Shown in pieces: positions 1 to 7,234 of a DNA stretch of 35,675 nucleotides; the stretch's first letter is position 1; every line of letters begins with the position of its first letter. Origin of the DNA: Chlamydiota bacterium (GTDB lineage: Bacteria; Chlamydiota; Chlamydiia; Chlamydiales; FEN-1388). The stretch is from NCBI GenBank assembly GCA_013287775.1, contig JABDDE010000013.1, positions 1 through 35,675 of the forward strand, read 5' to 3'. Under the pieces are notes generated by a model. It worked only from the letters and a program-made list of their open reading frames with translations. It searched no databases and was not told where the DNA came from. The translations under genes and the position numbers were made by a program.

Positions 1-98
1 ATCTTTTTTTTCAATGAAATAATTTGGCAAAGAATTGCTAGGTATTGCAATCCATAAATCGACATTTTGTCGATTTATGGATCAAAATATATTCGCTG
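1..98. repeat. 3' flank repeat of ankyrin locus, copy 1
   Basis: Positions 1-98 are closely matched by 3474-3659. Both begin with a T-rich tract, continue through the same GGCAAAGAATTGCTAGGTAT block and a 33-bp hairpin, and end at TATTCGCTGTCAGG inside the 3' end of an ankyrin-type coding region. At 3474 this block lies just upstream of the ankyrin gene start (3419). The copy at position 1 therefore suggests that another ankyrin paralogue starts just outside the window. That last point is inference. Confidence 0.7.
50..82. repeat. 33-bp hairpin repeat, copy 1 of 4
   Basis: Two 15-bp perfectly complementary arms (50-64 and 68-82) enclose a TTT loop. The same hairpin, with one or two substitutions, occurs at 3524-3556, 3579-3611 and 4742-4773. 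It sits immediately 3' of the minus-strand ankyrin gene and could act as its terminator. Confidence 0.75.
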
Positions 99-3000
99 TC
101 AGGAGTCAGAGTCGACCGCATCGACATCCGAATCGGAATCCGAGCTTGAGTCTGAATCCGAATCTGAGCTTGAATTCGAGTCGGATGTATTACTATCACT
201 AACTATAGGCGGCGCTGCATTGCTGCCCCCCATATTTGCATCGACATCCGAATCGGAATCCGAGCTCGAATCTGAATCCGAATCCGAGCTCGAATCTGAG
301 TCGGATGTATCACTAAGCACAGGCAGTGCTACATTTCTGCTCGCCATATTCGCATCGACCACAGCTTCAGCCTCAGCAGGAGTATCCTGTGCCACATGCG
401 CTGCAGGGATAAGTGATGCGTTATGCCTGTCGTTTAATACACGAAGTTTGATAAGCATAGAGCGTAGTGCGTCCCCGGTAATTTTGCCATCTTGGTCGCG
501 TATGGCCATGCTGTATTCATTTTGCCTAAAGAGCTCTATCGCCTCCTCAATGCTTTGTCCTTCTTGTATCTGGAGGCAGTAAGGTGCTTTTTGTAGTGCC
601 GTTTTGATTGCTACTGCGCTTGTATTTTTGCTCTGCATCTGTGCATGAGCATTTTTTATGTCTTGCACATCGCTATTGGACCATGTTGCAGGTATTTGCT
701 TTTTGAACCAATCGATACACAGGTTGAGAAGATCTCTGTCCTGATTGATATCGGAGGCAATAAAGTCATAAATACTTGCCTGGGTATAGCGACCAAAAAA
801 GCGTATACGGTCCCTTTTTCGCAGGCTCGCATCTCTTGTGTGGACGTGTACGGCCTCTCCATTTTGTAATGCAGCATCCGGAATACCAAGTTCGTGGCCG
901 AGCGCACGCACTACATCATCATAATACATCACACTTTCACCGTCTGGGGGAGCAATTGCTGATTCCACGATTTTGCTCCGCAGTTCATCGAGTTTTTGAT
1001 AGATAATATTTTCAATGGTTTGTGGGATCTTTTGAGCAATTTCTCGATAGCATGCCATCGCTGTATTGAAAATACGCGGTCCACAGTGCTCTGAAGCATT
1101 GACGAGATCGTAAAGAGCGTGTCTTTTGTTATCCTCTGCAAGGCGGCGGCTTGTTTCATCGTTTGCATTCGATGTGGCTGTATTGATAGCCTGTATAGTG
1201 TGCTTGAGGGCGCGCTCAATGTTTTCATAAAATGTGATGAGAGCAGGGGAGCCAGCGCGAGGTGTCCCTGTCATAGCCGTACGTCGCTGAATCTTGAGGA
1301 CATATTCAGCTAGCGCTTGCCGCAGATGGGCGCGATATCTTGTCGGCATACGCTCTTGCACAAGACGGTCAATCTCTGTAGCTGATAATAGGCTGTTTTC
1401 AGCGCGCACATCGCCCTGCACATGTCTTGTAACAGTTTGGACGCTAAATTCTGTATTGAAAATTCGTTTACACTCCGCATGGGGCATATTGCCGATTATC
1501 TCATCGAACCAGTTGAGAAGAGTCTCTAACTGGATACCTGTTGGGGCTGGCGGAATTTCTGGGATGACGGCTTGTCTGCCTTGGTAATGCCATGGATGAA
1601 TACTATAGTGGAGGCGCATGTCAAGGGATGCTATAAGGCTCGCTGCATGAGGATAGGATGCTACAAAACGGGCATAGACACTGCGCTGCGCTTCTGTATC
1701 CATGCAGGCTATAGCTTTATGTAAGAAGTGGAGTACTGCTCCTTGCACTGTAAACCATCGCATTTCTTCTTCCGTATATTTTGTTATATTAGATTGCTTT
1801 GCTGCCTGGATTTTATTTTCGCTTGTCAGCAATATCTCCAAAAGCATTTCTGGGTTATTGGGTATTATTCTGGATGAGGAGCTAAGTGTTTCGACAAGTG
1901 CAGGCGACTCAAATGCATAATGGCATGCAGTAGCCCCATCTTTATCTTTTATATTCACATCTGCGTCTTGTGCAAGAAGCTCTTGCACAACATCTGTAAG
2001 CCCATTTCTGCACGCAAGCATCAGCGCGGTTTGTCCCTTTTTATTTTTGATGTCCACATCAGCGCCATCTCCTATAAGGCGCAGCGCAATAGTTGTAAGC
2101 CTTTCTGAACATGCATACATAAGCGGTGTGTCACCCGATCTGCTGATAGTATCTATGTTCGCGCCTCTATCAATAAGCTGCATAGCCACGTTGGCAAACT
2201 TTGCTTTGATTGCATAAATGAGGGCAGTCTGCTTTTCTTCACATTGAAGATCTAAGAGCGCACCCTCATCAATAAGCTTCATGGCAACATCATAAAGTCC
2301 TCTTTCGCAAGCATACATAAGTGCTGTAAGTCCACTAGTATTTTGCCCATTTACGGCTACTCCTTCATTAATAAGCCGTAGCGCGACGTCAGTAAGACCA
2401 TTCTCGCATGCATACATGAGGGCTGTAAATCCGGAATTCGATGTAGCAGCAATATTGGCACACTCATCAATGAGTCTCATGGCTACACTTGTAAGTCCAT
2501 TCATGCATGCATGCATGAGGGCTGTGAGTCCACTCATATCTTTTTTGTTAATAGCAGCACCTGCTTCGATTAGCTTCATGGGGAGAAGGGGCGTGTCACG
2601 GCTATTAAGGCTCCGACAGGATAACATCAGGGCTGTATTTCCAAGTGAAGACTGATCATCTATATCGACCCCCTCGTCAATGAGCTGCATAGCAACCTTG
2701 TGGCAAGTGGATCTATCTGATGCATACATAAAAGCTGTAATGCCTTCTTTATCCTTAGCATGAATATCGGCACCTTTATCCATGAGTTTTAAGGCCACCT
2801 CTGTAAGCCCATTCTCACAGGCAAGCATAAGAGGCGTTTGCCCAAGGTGATTTGCGCGATTAATGGGGATGCATCGCTCAATAAGTGCTAATGCCAAGCG
2901 CGGCTTCCTCTTTTCTCTAATGGCTACTTCTAATAGCGATTCGGCGTACATGCAATGCCGCGCTGTGATGGCTTGAATATCTTCACATCTTTGCCTTTGC

Positions 3001-3419
3001 AAAATAGAGAGTGCTTTGTTGATTATCTTGGTTTTGAGTGCTTTCCATTGTTGCTTTTTTGTAGTAAGTCGTGTCGCGAGCTCTACTCTCGAACGCACCA
3101 TCGTTCGTGTTTCCATTCTTTCTGGTTGACGTTGGTATAGGTTGTGTATGGCTTGTGGAATTAAGAGTTGGATTCGGGAGCAACATCGCATTCCATCATC
3201 AAGCGTGCTTATACTGATGCAACGAGCGTTAACCTTCTTTTCTATCGTATCATACGCAGCATCTATGCCGGGCTCTATTGGTTCTCCGCATAGTTCTTCG
3301 AGGGATTGAACGTGTATCGATTGCTCATCTTTACTATAGGCGATATTCGCCATATCTGGAACACGTGATATGCTTTCAGATAATTCACGTATAAAGTTTC
3401 GACTATTAATGTTAACCAT
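99..3419 (-). CDS. Large ankyrin-repeat protein with acidic Ser-Asp tail
   Basis: A 1106-residue protein with about ten ankyrin repeats between residues ~160 and ~505, seen as recurring blocks such as G-T-ALM-AC-NGLT-VA-LI-GA. Ankyrin arrays mediate protein-protein binding, and in intracellular bacteria such proteins are often secreted effectors; a host role here is inference. Residues ~510-1030 look helical and match no family I recognise. The last ~75 residues are Ser/Asp repeats arising from a DNA duplication with a 120-bp period (about 116-235 and 236-355). There is no signal peptide. The ATG at 3419 has AGGAAA about ten bases upstream. A broken second copy lies just upstream at 3647-3868, so the locus is a tandem family. 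The encoded tail resembles SD-repeat surface stalks in composition but has no anchor. Confidence 0.9.
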   Translation of the reverse strand: MVNINSRNFIRELSESISRVPDMANIAYSKDEQSIHVQSLEELCGEPIEPGIDAAYDTIEKKVNARCISISTLDDGMRCCSRIQLLIPQAIHNLYQRQPERMETRTMVRSRVELATRLTTKKQQWKALKTKIINKALSILQRQRCEDIQAITARHCMYAESLLEVAIREKRKPRLALALIERCIPINRANHLGQTPLMLACENGLTEVALKLMDKGADIHAKDKEGITAFMYASDRSTCHKVAMQLIDEGVDIDDQSSLGNTALMLSCRSLNSRDTPLLPMKLIEAGAAINKKDMSGLTALMHACMNGLTSVAMRLIDECANIAATSNSGFTALMYACENGLTDVALRLINEGVAVNGQNTSGLTALMYACERGLYDVAMKLIDEGALLDLQCEEKQTALIYAIKAKFANVAMQLIDRGANIDTISRSGDTPLMYACSERLTTIALRLIGDGADVDIKNKKGQTALMLACRNGLTDVVQELLAQDADVNIKDKDGATACHYAFESPALVETLSSSSRIIPNNPEMLLEILLTSENKIQAAKQSNITKYTEEEMRWFTVQGAVLHFLHKAIACMDTEAQRSVYARFVASYPHAASLIASLDMRLHYSIHPWHYQGRQAVIPEIPPAPTGIQLETLLNWFDEIIGNMPHAECKRIFNTEFSVQTVTRHVQGDVRAENSLLSATEIDRLVQERMPTRYRAHLRQALAEYVLKIQRRTAMTGTPRAGSPALITFYENIERALKHTIQAINTATSNANDETSRRLAEDNKRHALYDLVNASEHCGPRIFNTAMACYREIAQKIPQTIENIIYQKLDELRSKIVESAIAPPDGESVMYYDDVVRALGHELGIPDAALQNGEAVHVHTRDASLRKRDRIRFFGRYTQASIYDFIASDINQDRDLLNLCIDWFKKQIPATWSNSDVQDIKNAHAQMQSKNTSAVAIKTALQKAPYCLQIQEGQSIEEAIELFRQNEYSMAIRDQDGKITGDALRSMLIKLRVLNDRHNASLIPAAHVAQDTPAEAEAVVDANMASRNVALPVLSDTSDSDSSSDSDSDSSSDSDSDVDANMGGSNAAPPIVSDSNTSDSNSSSDSDSDSSSDSDSDVDAVDSDS

Positions 3420-3523
3420 ATATATTATTTCCTAATTATTGTTACAGACATGACATATATTATTAACTAATCTATCTTTTTTCTCAATGAAAATAATCTG
3501 GCAAAGAATTGCTAGGTATCGCA

Positions 3524-3556
3524 ATCCACAAATCGACATTTTGCCGATTTGCGGAT
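3524..3556. repeat. 33-bp hairpin repeat, copy 2 of 4
   Basis: Same palindrome as at 50-82, with compensated or G-T-tolerated changes (CCAC/GCGG). It is followed 22 bp later by copy 3. The pair lies between the ankyrin gene start and the remnant paralogue. Confidence 0.7.
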
Positions 3557-3578
3557 GGATTTTTTGGTGTATTTTTTG

Positions 3579-3611
3579 ATCCACAAATCGACATTTTGTC
3601 GATTTGCGGAT
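3579..3611. repeat. 33-bp hairpin repeat, copy 3 of 4
   Basis: Third copy of the palindrome with the ATTTTGT centre. It lies immediately 3' of the remnant ankyrin paralogue (minus strand), the same relative position that copy 1 has to the intact gene. Confidence 0.7.
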
Positions 3612-3646
3612 CAAATGTTGATTTGTAGATCAGAATGTATTCGCTG

Positions 3647-3868
3647 TCAGGATTCAGGGTCGTCAGAGTCGAAATCTGAATCCGAGTCGGATGTATTACT
3701 ATCACTATCACGAACCACAGGTGGTGCTGCATTACTGCCTGCTATATTCGCATCGACAGTAGCTGCAGCAGGAGTATTCTGTACCACATGCGCTGCAGGG
3801 ATGAGTGATGCATTGTGCCCTTCGTTTAATAAGCATAGAGCGTAGTGCGTCCCCGGTAATTTTGCCAT
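3647..3868 (-). pseudogene. Remnant of a second ankyrin-protein gene (3' end only)
   Basis: The 73 codons here match the C-terminus of the neighbouring 1106-aa protein: HNASLIPAAHV, then -DTPA/-NTPA, VDAN, a GSNAAPP block and a Ser-Asp tail. Homology starts abruptly at 3868 (ATTTTGCCAT is shared, then lost). Relative to the intact copy, 14 bp corresponding to 439-452 are missing between 3830 and 3831, which shifts the reading frame. The acidic tail is also shorter. No ankyrin repeats remain. It is best read as the 3' debris of a tandem paralogue whose 5' part was replaced by the toxin-antitoxin module directly upstream. Confidence 0.8.
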
Positions 3869-3871
3869 ACA

Positions 3872-4324
3872 TTAACACGCTATTTTTTCAGCATCGATTT
3901 CTAAAGGGATATTTTCAATACAACGTGTAGCAATAATTTTTGGATTAAATTGAGCGTAGGTATGTCTGAATTCTTTATCAGTAACCTTAAGCTGATTAAG
4001 AATATATAAGCGAAGAATAAGTTCGGTGCCTGCATTCATTTTCTTTTCTTCACTTTCCCAATTCAATACCGCAACGTGTGTAACTCCCAATATTTCTCCA
4101 AATTTGTGAGTAGATATATTAAGATAATGCCTAATAAAACGAATCTCTTTTCCGGATAATGGAGTAGTTTTTTTTGCAAGCATGAGCAGGGCTGTTCTTT
4201 GTAGCTGATTGAAGTTAATATCCAAAACCCATTCGCCAAAAACTTTTCTCATAGGCACATTAATCAAAAGGATAGGAAAGCCTAGATCTTCATATATAAA
4301 CGTATCTTTTTTTTTTGTGTTCAT
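3872..4324 (-). CDS. HTH antitoxin of a DUF4258-type toxin-antitoxin pair
   Basis: A 150-residue protein. The N-terminal half (YEDLGFPILLINVPM onward) is followed by a helix-turn-helix of the XRE/MqsA type: LSGKEIRFIRHYLNISTHKF-GEILGVTHVAVLNWE, roughly residues 55-92. Antitoxins of this class bind the toxin and repress the shared promoter. The start at 4324 is chosen over an upstream ATG at 4378 because GAGGAAT lies five bases before it and the upstream codons lie inside the toxin gene. The toxin gene ends at 4332, and its stop codon overlaps this ribosome-binding site, so the two are translationally coupled. Toxin-first order resembles mqsRA and higBA. The assignment rests on motif and pairing. 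Confidence 0.75.
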   Translation of the reverse strand: MNTKKKDTFIYEDLGFPILLINVPMRKVFGEWVLDINFNQLQRTALLMLAKKTTPLSGKEIRFIRHYLNISTHKFGEILGVTHVAVLNWESEEKKMNAGTELILRLYILNQLKVTDKEFRHTYAQFNPKIIATRCIENIPLEIDAEKIAC

Positions 4325-4331
4325 AAATTCC

Positions 4332-4640
4332 TCATAATACATACATAACTGTAATAACAACCATTCCATCCTCCTCAAATGCTACAATCACTCGCACACT
4401 TAAATCTTCGGATGTTTTTCCTCTAATAGCATATTTCCAGGTATTATTTTCTTTATCAAAGCACGTTTTCTTCTTTTCTTCATATCCACTAAGAAGTACA
4501 TTAAGGGTAGTAGGAATGTCAATATTTCGCTCGCGAACACGATCTAATGCATGTTTTGAGAAAACATACCTATCTTGCTCTATACAAGCTTTTATTGTTC
4601 TTAGAACATCCTTCAATTTTTCGACCGTTTTTTTCTTCAT
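4332..4640 (-). CDS. DUF4258-family toxin (RelE/MqsR-like fold)
   Basis: A 102-residue protein with the DUF4258 signature: FSKHALDRVRERNIDI (residues ~27-42), a central SGYEE, a short strand around KYAIRGKTSEDLSVRVIVAF, and a C-terminal VVITVMYVL strand. DUF4258 proteins are related to the RelE/MqsR ribonuclease-like fold, and the HA-x-R-x-x-R motif is typical. It is paired with an HTH protein whose start lies 7 nt downstream, as expected for a type II toxin-antitoxin operon. The ATG at 4640 follows an A-rich stretch with no clear ribosome-binding site. The toxin looks intact; activity is inferred. Confidence 0.75.
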   Translation of the reverse strand: MKKKTVEKLKDVLRTIKACIEQDRYVFSKHALDRVRERNIDIPTTLNVLLSGYEEKKKTCFDKENNTWKYAIRGKTSEDLSVRVIVAFEEDGMVVITVMYVL

Positions 4641-4741
4641 TTTTTTGTTACCAATGCGCCTACTCCCATATAGCTATGGTAACACAGTTACTATTTATTA
4701 TGCAAGCTTGCTATGAATTCAAGGCATGGAAAATGAAATGT

Positions 4742-4773
4742 ATCCACAAATCGACATTTGTCGATTTGTGGAT
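4742..4773. repeat. 33-bp hairpin repeat, copy 4 of 4
   Basis: A 14-bp perfect stem around a short T-rich loop, one base shorter than the other copies. It lies directly downstream of the DUF2608 gene (minus strand, ending 4780) and upstream of the toxin gene, so it may terminate the former. Confidence 0.7.
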
Positions 4774-4779
4774 CAAATG

Positions 4780-5580
4780 TTAATTTTGTGTGCTGTGAAG
4801 GTTGTGAGAAAGGATGGATGCGCAGAGTTCATCAGGTAAAATACCATGAAAATGAGCAAGCTGGACGGCTGCCACATCGTGGCGGTAATTTTGTACTGCA
4901 ACGTCAGCGGCAGAGTAGCGAAGTCCTAAAAAGGTAATACCTGTCGCTTCGATGGTTCCTTCCATTTCTTGGATGTGGGACTCTTTGTCATTAATGAAGA
5001 GGATTGCCTTTGGGCGTATGTTGCAATGGTGTAAGAAGGCTAAAAGTGCTTTGCCCTTGTGCTCGCCTGAGGTAAGTACAACGCCCTCTTTCCAGAGGAC
5101 GCGAGGCATATCAGCGAAGGCGGCGGTATCTGGAGTCGGAGCCGTTTTGGTCATATCAATACCAAGAGAATGAAGGTGCCGGATGGTGCAGTCTGCCATT
5201 TGTCTGCTTCGAGTCGTCAAAGCGATGACCGAATGGCCATTTCGTTGGAGTGTTTCAATAACGGCAGGGGTGTTTTCTTCAATAAGTTTTACTTGGGTGC
5301 GCTCATAAATTTGATGGAGCAGAGAGACTGCATGGTGCAGGGCCTCTTGCTTATCCATTTTTTCTCGCAGCTCGTGAAGATAGGCATAGAACCACATATC
5401 TGATCCTAATGCCTGCGTAGGAGCTAAAATGGTATTGTCAATATCGAAGATTACCAAGGTGTCGGCAGTGTCATATTGAACCACCCATTGAAGTACCTCT
5501 TGTGTTGTGTGTGATTGTCGAATTTCTGCGAAAAGTCCATAAGTGGAAAGCAGAAAAAATAAAATAAAAAATTTTTGCAT
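4780..5580 (-). CDS. Secreted DUF2608/HAD-like protein
   Basis: A 266-residue protein. Residues 1-18 form a signal peptide (basic-hydrophobic, MQKFFILFFLLSTYGLFAE), so it should act in the periplasm or outside. FDIDNT at residues 45-50 is HAD motif I (nucleophile D46, acid/base D48). LTTRSR around residue 120 fits motif II, and LFINDKESH around residue 194 fits the motif IV acidic region. This architecture matches DUF2608, an export-associated HAD branch found in Legionella and Chlamydiota; the substrate is unknown. AAGGAG lies seven bases before the ATG. It is transcribed on the same strand as the ATPase gene upstream, which ends 14 bases before it (5595), so the two may be co-transcribed. 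Confidence 0.8.
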   Translation of the reverse strand: MQKFFILFFLLSTYGLFAEIRQSHTTQEVLQWVVQYDTADTLVIFDIDNTILAPTQALGSDMWFYAYLHELREKMDKQEALHHAVSLLHQIYERTQVKLIEENTPAVIETLQRNGHSVIALTTRSRQMADCTIRHLHSLGIDMTKTAPTPDTAAFADMPRVLWKEGVVLTSGEHKGKALLAFLHHCNIRPKAILFINDKESHIQEMEGTIEATGITFLGLRYSAADVAVQNYRHDVAAVQLAHFHGILPDELCASILSHNLHSTQN

Positions 5581-5594
5581 ATATTGCTCCTTGT

Positions 5595-7031
5595 TTATGC
5601 GCCTGTTGGCGCGAGTAATAATTCACTAAAGTCAATTATGGAGGCAAAAAACTCGCTCTCAATAACTTCATCATCAACTCCATTGACATGAATGAGTACA
5701 GGTCTAAAAGAGGTGTGTTTTGGATGCTGTAGACTTTGTATTTTTTTTTGCATTTCAGTAATGATCGATAGGGTTAATGGGCGAGTAGCAAATTTGATTT
5801 CACAAAGATAGCATGTGCCGAATTTATTTTGAATCATGTAGTCAATTTGGCATCCTGGATGTGTTGTAGTGGGTCTTTGGAAAAAAGGATTGGCATTGAC
5901 AAGCTCAGCGGTATCGATGCCGAGTATTGTATGGATCGTTTTTCTGTTATGAAGTACGAGGTTTTCAAACTGCAGTCCCATTATGGAATGCCACTGTAGG
6001 GGTAGTTTCAGCCCTCCTAATTCAATCTTTTTTCGATTGGGCTCAATGTATTTTAGATAAAATCGAAGATAGTTGTCTTTGAGGCGATAACGGCTCAGCT
6101 TTGAGTCTTTACCTGTTTTTATATGCCATGTGGTGTCTTGCGCAATAAAACCCGCTGTAATCAAGTCGTGCAGGTATTCAGAAATAACACCACTTTTTTC
6201 TACATGGAGTGCCTGATAAATCTCTTTGAGCTCACATGCTCCTTCTGCCAACCTCTTCACAATCTGTTTATATATAACACCACGCGACGAAAAAAGATCA
6301 GAAAAAATACGCTCGAACTCATTATATAAAAAACCCTCTTTTTGAAAGCAGAGCCTCTGAATATTTTCCTCCGCACTTTTAGTTGGTAATATCTCTTCAA
6401 GATAGCGCGGCACGCCGCCCGTCACTGCCAAAATTTTCAGTTTATCAAAAGCAGAAATCAGCTGCTTTTTCCCGTTCCAAAACTCATTACACTCCTGAAG
6501 TGAGAGCTCCTCTAAAATAATATCTAAGGATATTCTTCCAAAAAAACCAGTACTACTGAGAATGTTTTTTTCTATCCAGCTGGAAATAGAGCCACAAATC
6601 AGCAAAATACACTCGGGATTTTTCGTAAAATAGAGATCCCATGCTGTTTTTAGCTTGCCGAGGAATGTGGGATCCTTCGAGCCCATCCAGCTTATTTCAT
6701 CCAAAACAATGACAGTGCGCCCTTTTTGCGTATGCTGTGCTAAGAGCCAAAAGAGATCGCCCCAGTCATCAGCACGAGGCAGAGGTATCTGAAGTTGTCT
6801 ATGTAACTGACGTGCAAACTCTTCACGCTGATTTTGTGCTGAAATGGCCTCTGTCGGAGGATTTCCTGACAAGACATAATGGGCCCTGCCTTTGGCAAAT
6901 TCTTCTGCAAGGCGACTCTTTCCAATGCGCCTGCGTCCTCGAAGAACTACCAAACTCGCGACCTTTTTTTTCCAGAGCTCATCTAAGAGCTTGAGCTCAC
7001 GTCGACGACCGATAAATGGATGTAACATCAT
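5595..7031 (-). CDS. AAA+ ATPase with DUF234-type nuclease-like C-terminus
   Basis: A 478-residue protein. Walker A is G-RRRIGKSR at residues 32-40 and Walker B is VIVLDE at 107-112, with a sensor-like CILLICGS near 141. A winged-helix segment (KEIYQALHVEKSGVISEYL) lies around residues 269-288. The C-terminal part carries E356, D397 and E411-x-K413, a PD-(D/E)xK nuclease arrangement typical of the archaeal-type ATPase_2/DUF234 family. These proteins are common in archaea and sporadic in bacteria. Their role is poorly known, and DNA processing or defence has been suggested. Two ATGs occur at 7031 and 7028, neither with a clear ribosome-binding site. Twin identical hairpins sit 27-112 bases upstream of the start. 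Family-level call is firm; function is open. Confidence 0.85.
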   Translation of the reverse strand: MMLHPFIGRRRELKLLDELWKKKVASLVVLRGRRRIGKSRLAEEFAKGRAHYVLSGNPPTEAISAQNQREEFARQLHRQLQIPLPRADDWGDLFWLLAQHTQKGRTVIVLDEISWMGSKDPTFLGKLKTAWDLYFTKNPECILLICGSISSWIEKNILSSTGFFGRISLDIILEELSLQECNEFWNGKKQLISAFDKLKILAVTGGVPRYLEEILPTKSAEENIQRLCFQKEGFLYNEFERIFSDLFSSRGVIYKQIVKRLAEGACELKEIYQALHVEKSGVISEYLHDLITAGFIAQDTTWHIKTGKDSKLSRYRLKDNYLRFYLKYIEPNRKKIELGGLKLPLQWHSIMGLQFENLVLHNRKTIHTILGIDTAELVNANPFFQRPTTTHPGCQIDYMIQNKFGTCYLCEIKFATRPLTLSIITEMQKKIQSLQHPKHTSFRPVLIHVNGVDDEVIESEFFASIIDFSELLLAPTGA

Positions 7032-7057
7032 ACTATTTCTGATTATAGCAAGCGGAC

Positions 7058-7143
7058 ATCACCAAATCAAGAAAAATGAATTTGGTGATACGAACATACT
7101 GTTGAAATCGTATCACCAAATCAAGAAAAATGAATTTGGTGAT
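7058..7143. repeat. Two identical 32-bp hairpins upstream of the ATPase gene
   Basis: ATCACCAAAT and ATTTGGTGAT form a 10-bp perfect stem around a 12-base loop (CAAGAAAAATGA), once at 7058-7089 and again at 7112-7143. Stem and loop are the same in both copies. A 54-bp spacing places the copies on the same face of about five helical turns. They could be paired operators or an RNA attenuator for the minus-strand ATPase gene. Confidence 0.7.
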
Positions 7144-7170
7144 ACGGTATGAGGGAGCACTCTCAGGGAA

Positions 7171-7229
7171 GGTATATTATATGCACCAAAAAACTCTTAA
7201 AAGCCTATAAAATGTGCATATAATGTACC
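7171..7229 (-). terminator. Long-stem hairpin after the sensor kinase gene
   Basis: Arms 7171-7186 and 7214-7229 pair over 16 bp with one mismatch around a 27-base loop. It begins six bases past the stop of the minus-strand kinase gene (7235). There is no long T run, so it may stabilise the 3' end rather than be a classical terminator. Confidence 0.55.
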
Positions 7230-7234
7230 GGCGT

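Noticed and set aside
67-582. Plus-strand Ser/Glu-repeat frame of 171 codons
   Set aside because: It is the antisense of the acidic tail of the ankyrin gene; the repeats come from that gene.
7058-7143. Twin hairpins as a two-repeat CRISPR
   Set aside because: Only two copies, one spacer of 22 bp, no leader and no cas genes.
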